The notes under the pieces were generated by a model. The model did not search any database and was not told the DNA's origin. It was given only the letters and a program-made list of their open reading frames with translations. Both the position numbers and the translations under genes were made by a program. From assembly GCA_948567375.1 (NCBI GenBank), contig OX419761.1, positions 10,578,243-10,642,242 of the forward strand: a stretch of DNA of 64,000 nucleotides, written 5' to 3'. Position 1 is the first letter of the stretch. The number at the start of each line of letters is the position of its first letter. This document shows, piece by piece, positions 34,160-42,231 of the stretch. This stretch comes from Lunularia cruciata. Lineage: Eukaryota > Streptophyta > Marchantiopsida > Lunulariales > Lunulariaceae.

Positions 34160-35595
34160 TTAACCCCTCAATATCTTTGTTTTCTTTCAATTTCTTTTTT
34201 CTCTCACTCTATAATTAATAGAGTATGTACATGATTAACACCATTTGAGAGTAATTCACCCTAGAGAACTAAAAAGGTTCAGGTTGCTTTAAGATTTCTA
34301 TAACAATATAAAATCATAGAACACTCATGGATAGTTTATCCATACGTTGAAAGATTATCTCCATCACTAATCTTCAGAACTAGCTGATGAAAGTGGTAGT
34401 ATTTCTATAGCTGTACTAAGACTCTGTCCAAGATCCTTCACCAAAGTCTCTAAAAGTGCTTTTACTCCACTACACTCATGTCCTTTTGGAAGTCCTTCAA
34501 CTCCACAAATCTCACACAACTCCTTGGTCTTAGATCTTCTCCCTCCTCTCCATATAGAAAGTACTTAGACTCACTCTTTCCTCCAAGTGGTGTAGGTTTT
34601 TAGATCCTCTCAATACTCTCTTCAAATTCTATTTTAAACTCTCTTTTCCTCAAATCCACCCATACAATCACCTCAAACCCTTTGGAAACCTTACATAGTC
34701 TCAATTTCAACTCTTGATGACACTGCATGTTCCCAAGATGAATCTAAACACTCAAACATGCTTTTTGTTGCTCTCAAACTCCTCATGCATGAGATCTCAA
34801 CTCTGTAGAATTGAGCCTCCCTCACAATGTCACTAAAGTTTCTCAATTGTTATATCATAGTCCTCTAAAATTTTGCAAACTTGATCACAACCGCAGGGCG
34901 TCCATCCTTGAACAATTTCAGATCTTTTAATCAAGCCATTTGGCCTAAGCACCTTTCTATTTAGCACATATATTTCAGATTTGGTCTGAAAACCACCCCT
35001 CACTTTAAAAACCTTATAACTCTCCGCACAAAAATGATCTCTCTCTAATTTTTGTGTCAACAAGTAGGATACAATGCATTGGATTTTCTTGAAAAGTTTC
35101 AAAAAAATTTATTGAAAATTGAAGAAATGGCAGACTCTATACAATTTTCCAAAGAACACACAATTGCAAGAGCAGTCTATTAACTATCCTATTAACTTTC
35201 AAAAATTCTAGCCCAATGCGCATAGTAACTCTCACAATAACTTCAAGTTTGCTAACTAAAGGACAACCCAAACTATTACGTGTAGAAATTTCAAGTCCCA
35301 GATCTCAAACTTGAAATTTTTTCCAAAATTACCTTAATTCCAAAATCTGGAATCCACCTCACACAATCTCTCCAAATCTTCTCATATGTACAAGATGTAC
35401 AAAATCACCTCAAAGACATCATAATGAGGTAAATGGTTTACAAATTGGTCCAAGTTCTCTAACATAAGTTCAGCACTCTCCTCCCCTAATGTTCTCTCCA
35501 AGTGAGCTCTCATAGCCTCCTTTTGTCTAATATAGAATTGTACACAGAATATTATCTTGCCTTTGAGAGAGATCATGATAACAAAATCAAAAATG
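34160..35595 (-). other. Gypsy A2 leader
   Basis: Inverted relative of 11681-13240. The extra zinc-knuckle frame can be followed at about 34700-34370, but its knuckle Cys codons are mutated and it has a stop. Confidence 0.5.
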
Positions 35596-36286
35596 TGAGC
35601 GGGCTTGTCTCTCACTCAGGGTGAACCTTTGATGGCTATTATGGTAGCACACCATGGACTAAGAAGACAAGGAACTCCAACTCTATCATACTCCTCCAAG
35701 GCTAACATTCCAAGATTCAAGACATTGCTCACTAGAGAACTCAATGAAAGAGAGATAGTTGCAAATGAAAGGATGATGAATACTTTCTCACCCCTAGCTT
35801 ATATACTTGTGAAATTGTTACATACCAAAGTTATTAAATATTGGAGTAACTCAAGTTAAAAGTCAAATAAAGTCAAATAAAGTCAAAAAGCTAAAGGAAT
35901 ATCCATGCTCATAGGAATATTCCACTAAGAATGTGATCTTATCTTGACCCAACCACTAAATCAAGGATTCCTTCACATGGGTTATCCTTGGACTATAGAA
36001 GAATCTAAAACAAAAAGGCTTGTGGGTCCAGGAGTTCTCAACTCTTTCTTCAAAGCCAAACACCTAGGAATAAATCCAAGTCAATACACTAGAATCCAAA
36101 ATAGTGGTGCTCATCTTTTCCATTTCCTCTAAAGTAAAGTTCTCTCTATCTTAGCTATGACTAACTTTAGCTAATCATGACTAATGTAGAACCATCCTTT
36201 ATCTCTATATAAATAAGATCTCTCAAGTATTTGTAATACTAAGATAAATATCATAATACCACACACATGCACAAATGGGTGTTATA
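35596..36286 (-). repeat. Gypsy A2 5' LTR
   Basis: Plus-strand ends tgagcggg and gggtgttata, matching inverted 17398-18082 throughout. Confidence 0.75.
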
Positions 36287-36575
36287 GTCCAGACCTTGCC
36301 CTCAAGGGTTCTCCTATCCAAACCTCACTTCACTTTTGATGCCTCATCTCCTTTCTTCTTCTCTATTCATGCAAGCAAACCTCTCTCACCTTTGAATTTC
36401 TCTGCCCTACTTACCACACAAGTAACAAGCCCTTCACCTTTCAAAATTCTTCCCCTATAGTCCAAATCCCTTCCTTTGATAAATTTTCTCTCTTTCCTTG
36501 CAACCAAATCCTTTCCCTTTTGATTCTCTCTACTCACTATTCATCTATCTTGTCAGTTAGCCTATCTCCTTTGAG

Positions 36576-36631
<56 letters not shown>

Positions 36632-37664
36632 CAACCAGCCTCATCTCTTTTGATAATTATCCTCTGTCACAAACACCATATCTCTCCTCCCTTCTAAAGC
36701 CCTCTCTTCTAAAGCTTTTCTCTGTTGTTGTCATGCATAAGCCTTATCTCTTAAGTTCCTGCATAATCTTCTCTTCTCTCTCCCTCTATCCTGGCCAAAG
36801 CCCACTTCAAAAGCTCTTCTCTGCTGTTGTGCACAAGCCCTCTCTTCTTTCTCCCTTTGTCATGGCTAGACCCTCACTTTGAAATTTCTTTCCTTGCAGC
36901 ACTCTCTCTCACAAAACCCTTTTGATTCTGCTCCTTCTCTCTGTCCAGGAAAGCACTTCTCCTTTGGGAAGTCTCCCTATCAACCCTCCTATCCAAACCC
37001 TTTTCCTTTGAGTTTCTTCCCTACAGCCAAACTTCTTTGTTTCTTCCTGTCAAGCCAACTCTCTCTTTTTCCCTTTGAATCTATATTCCCTTGCATTCCA
37101 GACATTGCCTCTCAAAAATTCCTCTCTCTAGGCCTCTTCCTCTCAAAGGTTTTCTCCTCTCTTTGTCCTGCCAAAAGCCCATTCCATCCGTGACACGCAC
37201 TCCTGAAAAAGCCAAAGCCTTTCTCTCTTGCCAAAGCCTTTCTCTCTTGAGTTTTCTAGCACATCTATTCTTCCCTCTCCCTCTATCTTGGGCAAAGCCA
37301 CTTTGAAAATTCTTCTCTCTCCTTGATAGTTCTTCTCTTGGGAAATTATTCCTGTCCACCCTTTGTTCCCCTCTCTCCTCTTGATATTGCTCCTTCTCTC
37401 TTTGTCACCCCGGGTCACCCAAAACCTTCTCCTTTCAAAAATCCCCCTGTAGTCCAAAACACTCTTCTTCTAGACTCTTCTTTCTCTCTTCTCTCTGTCT
37501 TGGCCAAAGCCAATTCCTTTCAAAAAAAACCACCCTCTTCTCTTTATTCAGGCCTTTCCAAAACCCTTTCTCCTATTCAGTCTTTCCTCAAAGCCAAACC
37601 ATTTCTCCTATTCTGGCCTTCTCTCAAAGCCAAACCCTCTTTCCTAAATATTATCCCTTGTTTC
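36287..37664. repeat. Degenerate pyrimidine-rich tandem block with a (CT)n core
   Basis: The same kind of C/T-rich, loosely repeated sequence as 21280-22460 (phrases such as ctttgtcctgcc, ggccaaagcc and ctctcaaag), here about 1.4 kb. It contains a pure (CT)n run at 36579-36630. Long frames on the minus strand are composition-driven. It begins immediately at the gypsy A2 LTR end. Confidence 0.6.
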
Positions 37665-37797
37665 TAGTAACATAAATTTAGCTCCTGTGCAAACAAACAT
37701 AAAATTTAGCTCCCAAGGCATAGTAACAAAGATCTTTCTCTCAAGGCATACAAACATAAAATTTAGCTTCCATGGCATAGTAACACAAAATCTTGCT
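37665..37797. repeat. Short tandem repeat array, left half
   Basis: Three to four copies of a phrase of roughly 30-45 bp built around aacataaaatttagct and aaggcata. The array continues on the other side of the DNMT element at 47714-47885, so one array was split by that insertion. Confidence 0.7.
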
Positions 37798-37905
37798 TGT
37801 CGTGCGTATATACATCGCTACACAACATACATCGCTGTCAACATCATACACTATAAAAGCACAACTCACACATAAGTCATACATAGACTCTAAAGTGCCA
37901 CAATC
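37798..37905 (-). repeat. Terminal repeat segment B2 of the DNMT element
   Basis: 108 bp, identical to 38356-38463. In element orientation it follows A2 directly and ends at the target duplication with CGCACGACA. Confidence 0.9.
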
Positions 37906-38353
37906 AATCAGATTGCTTAACACTCTCAACTCAACTCAACTCAGATCAGTACTTGATCTGTCACTCTATAAACCGCCAACAACTGGGCACTGATTACAGT
38001 CAAGCCACACCCACTCAAGCATAGAGAATCCAGGTGACGCTCGCCGGCCTCTGTCCACCATAGCCAGGAACTCGAAGCCTCAACATCAGAGAAGTGAGCT
38101 CTCTGGAGCTCACTTCAAAACTATACCCCCTGGACTCGAGCTAGCCCTGAAACCCTAACGGTCCCGCTGACGGCACACTCGACGGTGCAAATGGTGCAAA
38201 GTGACGGTGGGCCCCACCGTGAAGTCAGTACCCTAAACACGAAATCTAACCGTCGGAAAGTAGTCCCTGAGAAACAGCTAGAATAACTCTAACTACCATC
38301 ACTGGAACTCTAGTGTCCGAGCATCTAGATGCAGAACTACAAATGGCGTGACA
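37906..38353 (-). repeat. Terminal repeat segment A2 of the DNMT element
   Basis: 448 bp, matching 47266-47713 with about six differences, five of them transitions. In element orientation it starts TGTCACGCC and is preceded by B1 and two bases (ac). Confidence 0.9.
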
Positions 38354-38355
38354 GT

Positions 38356-38463
38356 TGTCGTGCGTATATACATCGCTACACAACATACATCGCTGTCAAC
38401 ATCATACACTATAAAAGCACAACTCACACATAAGTCATACATAGACTCTAAAGTGCCACAATC
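38356..38463 (-). repeat. Terminal repeat segment B1 of the DNMT element
   Basis: 108 bp, identical to 37798-37905. In element orientation it follows a polypurine tract (ctaggggggc) that ends the internal region, the position where a 3' LTR would normally begin. Confidence 0.9.
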
Positions 38464-38629
38464 GCCCCCCTAGCTGACGGTTAGGTCCCTCTAACTCAAG
38501 ATAGCCATCTACTCTAAGTATATGGTATACCCTCTAATGGGCAAAGATCAGGAGGCCGGGTGCTATGGAGCCCCATCGTTAGTCGCCTGTCTGCAATCTA
38601 TACCATATAAAGAATGAACTAGCTATAGG

Positions 38630-39172
38630 TCAAATACATCTAGGACATAACCACTGTCCTTGAGGAACCACCATGAGGGGAGGAGTCATACATGCCATAT
38701 GCCATCCTCTCGAATAGCTATCACACACTAACATAGTAGCAACTCCACCAGAAGAGCCACATAACATACACCTCAAGCCTGCACGTACAAGTGCCAAGCT
38801 TGGGTCCATAGTACCATCAATGTTTGGAAGGTGGCATGGCGCACAATTGCGCACATGATCCTTCCAAACAACACCATCACGTCCTTCTAACACAAGGACT
38901 CCAGATGGCAAAACCTCACGCACTCTCAAGATAGTGCGGCCTGTAGAAACATCAAGTGTTGTCGGTGCTGTCTGCTGTAGATATACATAGTCGCCTGGAT
39001 GAAATCGACGGATCGAGGGTCTATAACCTCCTCCTCGAATGGTAGCATAGCGTAAAGTATCTCTATGCTGAGCAATCGCCAAGTTCTCAAAGGCCATCGG
39101 CATCACTCTCCAAAAGATCTCTGCCCGTTGAGAACATGCGCTCATCCATACATCGAGGTCATCCAAGTCCAA
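38630..39172 (-). CDS. Integrase C-terminal domain and PHD finger of the DNMT element
   Basis: 180 codons, the last coding block of the element and in the same frame as integrase, from which TGA (39220-39218) and TAA (39208-39206) separate it. Residues about 45-125 are the SH3-like integrase tail (FHPGDYVYLQQ, then TGRTILRVREVLPSGVL and DHVRNCAPCHLPN). Residues 132-179 form a PHD finger: C135-x2-C138, C150, H158, C161, W174, C176-x2-C179, with the usual PP and W landmarks. The fourth ligand, expected three residues after C150, is Tyr153 (codon tat at 38716-38714), so zinc site two is probably damaged. PHD fingers usually read histone H3 tails. In chromoviruses a chromodomain occupies this position, so a role in choosing integration sites is a reasonable inference. 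Confidence 0.8.
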   Translation of the reverse strand: MDLDDLDVWMSACSQRAEIFWRVMPMAFENLAIAQHRDTLRYATIRGGGYRPSIRRFHPGDYVYLQQTAPTTLDVSTGRTILRVREVLPSGVLVLEGRDGVVWKDHVRNCAPCHLPNIDGTMDPSLALVRAGLRCMLCGSSGGVATMLVCDSYSRGWHMACMTPPLMVVPQGQWLCPRCI

Positions 39173-39217
39173 AACTACAGTAGCATCTCGACGAATGGCT
39201 GCAGGTTAATCTGGATC

Positions 39218-39760
39218 TCATCCATAGAGTAGAAAGTATGGAGAGAAGGATGCTAAGGAGGCTTGCCGGCTGAACCGATAGCCCATGGCCAACCAAGGTA
39301 ACTGGAGATCCCAATCTCCCAAGTGGCCTCTCTGCAAACCATACTTTCGCAATCCTCTCTTCACAGTCTGAACCACTCTCTCTGCTAAGCCATCTGCCTC
39401 AGGGTGATCTCGGGATGTAGTACAATGATCAATCAAAGCCTTGTCACACAAGACCTGAAACTCTCCCAAGAACTCTGTACCCTGATCAGTCAAAACCTCA
39501 GCTTGTGCACCAAAATGACTAAGAACTCGATCCAGGAACGAGTAAGTTGTCCCTTCACTAGACTTGTCAGGAAGTGCCACCAACTCAATCCACTTGGAGA
39601 AGTGCTCCACCATCACCAAAACATACCGATGATGTCTCACAGTCAGCGGTAAAGGTCCGGCAAAGTCCAAACTCCAACGGTAACCCAATCCCATGATAGG
39701 TAATGGGTGTAACTGTGGCGTAGGAGCATTGAATGATGCTCTAACTCGGTCACAAACCAC
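39218..39760 (-). CDS. DDE integrase core of the DNMT element
   Basis: RNase H/retroviral integrase fold with all three acidic residues visible: Asp in WSLDFAGPLPL, Asp in VLTDQGTEFLGEF, Glu in DHPEADGLAERVVQTVK. The zinc-binding HHCC domain begins upstream, with HAHEELGHFGVKRTY at the end of the RNase H block and VVCDRV here, across a TAG at 39793-39791. It would join element DNA to the chromosome with a short staggered cut, in agreement with the 4-bp duplication. The TGA at its end replaces the Arg codon of the widely conserved gypsy Y-G-R-D-P motif. Confidence 0.85.
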   Translation of the reverse strand: MVCDRVRASFNAPTPQLHPLPIMGLGYRWSLDFAGPLPLTVRHHRYVLVMVEHFSKWIELVALPDKSSEGTTYSFLDRVLSHFGAQAEVLTDQGTEFLGEFQVLCDKALIDHCTTSRDHPEADGLAERVVQTVKRGLRKYGLQRGHLGDWDLQLPWLAMGYRFSRQASLASFSPYFLLYG

Positions 39761-39790
39761 ACATCTGGCAACAAACTGCTGTACCTCGGT

Positions 39791-40495
39791 CTACATACCG
39801 CACCACCAATAATGACTCTGGAGTAAGCTATATGTACGCTTTACTCCAAAATGTCCTAGCTCCTCATGAGCATGACGGACCAACTGTGGTCTCTGTGATG
39901 GAAGTGGTACTACTCGCACTCTACCATCCTCCCATACACGCAAAAGGTGTCTACTCTCCAATCTGAACCGTCTGGCTCGCTGAAGAACACGGTCTCTCTC
40001 CTTGGCCCCAACTGTGCCACCCACAACACCAGTGCGAAGATAGTCCATCACTAAGACATCATCATGAATGTCTCGCTGAACTGTACCAATATCTTCACTC
40101 TCTGGATTTGTGACCTCAATAACTCCTCCTGTATGCGCTGAGAGAGATACCACCAATGTCTCTGCAAATATACACAGAAAGGCTGATGCATGCCAACCTG
40201 GCACCATCTCCTCATCTGTCTCACCATGCCAACGTGCTCTGGTCTGATCCTGCTGGCTGGGACATGGGTTTCTACTCAACCCATCTGCATCACGGTTCAC
40301 CACTCCAGGTCTGTGAACAACCGTGAAATCATACTCCTGTAAAATCAGAGCCCATCGTGCAAGCTTCCCTGAAAGCTTGTCGGACTCCATCAACCACTTC
40401 AGCGGCTGATGATCAGTGATGAGAGTGAAGGGGTTACCAAATAGGTAACATCGGAAATGTGCTACTGCCCAAACTGTTGCCAAGCACTCCCTCAT
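39791..40495 (-). CDS. RNase H end, linker and integrase zinc finger of the DNMT element
   Basis: The frame starts within RNase H (ECLATVWAVAHFRCYLFG, LITDHQPLKWL, VVHRPGVVNRDADGLSR, supplying the catalytic Glu and Asp residues). A linker follows, then HEELGHFGVKRTYSLLQ of the integrase HHCC finger. It is shifted relative to the RT frame at about 40490, where a short indel disrupts the Y-E-G-E-C-L-A region. It degrades the RNA strand of the RNA-DNA hybrid. Confidence 0.8.
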   Translation of the reverse strand: MRECLATVWAVAHFRCYLFGNPFTLITDHQPLKWLMESDKLSGKLARWALILQEYDFTVVHRPGVVNRDADGLSRNPCPSQQDQTRARWHGETDEEMVPGWHASAFLCIFAETLVVSLSAHTGGVIEVTNPESEDIGTVQRDIHDDVLVMDYLRTGVVGGTVGAKERDRVLQRARRFRLESRHLLRVWEDGRVRVVPLPSQRPQLVRHAHEELGHFGVKRTYSLLQSHYWWCGM

Positions 40496-41741
40496 ATGAA
40501 CTATACTTCACCTCCGCTGAATTGTTGGAGCGACTAGCATAGGCCACCACAAACTCCTTCTCCTCATCATCATGCTGGGTGAGCACCGCTCCAAGCCCCA
40601 ACATACTCCAATCAGTGTGAACCTGAAATGGTCGTCCCCTGATCGGTCTCCTCAAAATAGGAGCAGATGTCAACCTCTCCTTGAGCTCTACAAAAGCTCT
40701 CTCCTGCTCATCTCCCCAACACCACTCTTGTGTAAGCTTGGTCAGCTTCGTCAAGGCCTTGGCAATGGCACTAAATCCTCTAACATAGTGGCGATAGAAG
40801 TTTGCCAACCCAAGGAATGCTCGCACTCTGCTCACATCCGTAGGCCGAGGAATACGTGCAATAGCCTCCACCTTGGTCTGCTGAACACCAAGTCCTCCGG
40901 GGTAGATAGTGTGACCCAAATACTCAACCTGCTCATGGAAGAACCTACACTTCCCAAGATGTAATTTGAGTCCATGAGATCTCAACCTCTCAAACACCTC
41001 CAACAACTGTCTCTCATGCTCCTCCACAGTAGTGCTATACACCAAAATGTCATCAATATAGCACCGAGCAAAATCCAGTCCAGCTAGGATCCTATCCATG
41101 ACCCTCTGGAACTCAGCAGGAGCATTCTTCAACCCAAATGGTAAGAATCTCCACTGATATAACACATCCTTGCCGTGAGGATCAATAGCCCAAAATGCTG
41201 TCTTGGACTTATCTTCCTCTCTGATCGGCAACTGATGATATCCCGCTCGAAGATCCAAAGTACTGAAGACCTTTGCATGCCCAATCGCATCAAAAATCTC
41301 CTCCGGTGTAGGCATGGCATATCGATCAGCCCTGGTCTGTCGGTTGATAGGACGGTAATCTCCACACATCCGCCTATCTGTATAGTTGCCATGCATATCC
41401 TTCTTGGCTGGCATCACTGTCGCTGATGCATACTCTCCATGTGAAATCTCCACCAAACCAGCCTCAAAAAGGTCACTACTCCGGCTCTGAATCAATGTCC
41501 TCTCCATCTCACTATATCGATAAGGACGTCGGAAAACAGGTGTGTCGCTAGTCAGCTCAATCCGTATACCAGGTCCCTTCAGAGCACCCAAATCCTTCAT
41601 ACTGAAGGCAAAACAACTCGTGTGACTCCTCAAGAACCTCCAAACCCTCCGTCTTTCCTCTCCAGTAAGCTTGGGTCCAAGATCTGGCTCCCAAGTATCC
41701 TCTGTAACTGTAGTAGGAGTGGAAGACGTACTGACTGGCTG
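40434..41741 (-). CDS. pol: Reverse transcriptase of the DNMT element
   Basis: Read from just after a TAG (41744-41742). It has the pre-RT block LTGEERRRVWRFLRSH, RT motifs GDYRPINRQTRADRYAMP, FSTLDLRAGYHQLPI, WRFLPFGLKNAPAEFQRVM and the catalytic CYIDDILVYS (Y-x-D-D intact), then GLKLHLGKCRFF, VEYLGHTI and the thumb RAFLGLANFYRHYV. RNase H starts at FQVHTDWSMLGLGAVLTQ. The frame runs out at 40434 after the frameshift near 40490. A normal full-length gypsy RT. The segment between the methyltransferase and RT (about 41930-41745) changes frame. Confidence 0.9.
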   Translation of the reverse strand, partial: QPVSTSSTPTTVTEDTWEPDLGPKLTGEERRRVWRFLRSHTSCFAFSMKDLGALKGPGIRIELTSDTPVFRRPYRYSEMERTLIQSRSSDLFEAGLVEISHGEYASATVMPAKKDMHGNYTDRRMCGDYRPINRQTRADRYAMPTPEEIFDAIGHAKVFSTLDLRAGYHQLPIREEDKSKTAFWAIDPHGKDVLYQWRFLPFGLKNAPAEFQRVMDRILAGLDFARCYIDDILVYSTTVEEHERQLLEVFERLRSHGLKLHLGKCRFFHEQVEYLGHTIYPGGLGVQQTKVEAIARIPRPTDVSRVRAFLGLANFYRHYVRGFSAIAKALTKLTKLTQEWCWGDEQERAFVELKERLTSAPILRRPIRGRPFQVHTDWSMLGLGAVLTQHDDEEKEFVVAYASRSNNSAEVKYSSYEGVLGNSLGSSTFPMLPIW

Positions 41742-41928
41742 CTACACTGGGCCCTTGGGAGCAATAGTGTCATGCTCCCGACCACTAGAGGTCCCAACCT
41801 CTGTGTGAAAAACTCCCTCCACTCTGGCTGCAAGCTCCATACGTCCTCTGGCTGCATCCCATGTGGACCAAGGGTGTAATCCAAGTAGCCCACACTCACC
41901 TGGATGGACTCCAAGTAGACCTCTCTCC

Positions 41929-42231
41929 CTAGTAGCTACTGGATGTGTCCCAAGAATACCATGTCCACTCGGTCCATCGCCCCCAGCATGCCTGAATCGT
42001 CTCGATAGGCACAGGGCTCACAAGTGTCCGAGTGGTGATGCCTATCAAGCGCATCCTACGCTGCTCTGCCAAACCAAGGCTCACAATCCAGGTCAAACAG
42101 TTCAGGTCCATAGCCTGACCTAACACCTGACGCCTAGATGCCTCTGACACTACTGGAACAGCGGTAATACCGGTGCAAAAACCCATCACCCGCTCTCTCT
42201 CATCAGCATTGGGCTCCACCAACTGCTGTAA
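41929..42231 (-). CDS. C-terminal motifs IX-X of the element's DNA methyltransferase
   Basis: Continues the protease-methyltransferase frame directly after TAG 42234-42232. NADERERVMGFCTG resembles motif IX (the E-R-x-x-x-M-G-F element that packs against the target recognition domain). RRQVLGQAMDLNCLTWIV resembles motif X, which closes the S-adenosylmethionine site. The block then ends at TAG 41931-41929. Without it the upstream protein would lack part of the cofactor pocket. Confidence 0.7.
   Translation of the reverse strand, partial: LQQLVEPNADERERVMGFCTGITAVPVVSEASRRQVLGQAMDLNCLTWIVSLGLAEQRRMRLIGITTRTLVSPVPIETIQACWGRWTEWTWYSWDTSSSY

Larger units (their letters stand above)
33080..36286 (-). 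mobile_element. Truncated gypsy family A element (A2), minus strand
   Basis: LTR 35596-36286, leader 34160-35595 and gag 34159-33087 in the order expected for the 5' half of gypsy A. The sequence ends in AT-rich DNA right after the gag zinc-knuckle region, so protease, RT and integrase are missing. Confidence 0.75.

Noticed and set aside
38630..39172. Chromodomain at the integrase C-terminus
   Set aside because: No chromodomain aromatic cage pattern is visible; the Cys/His spacing fits a PHD finger.
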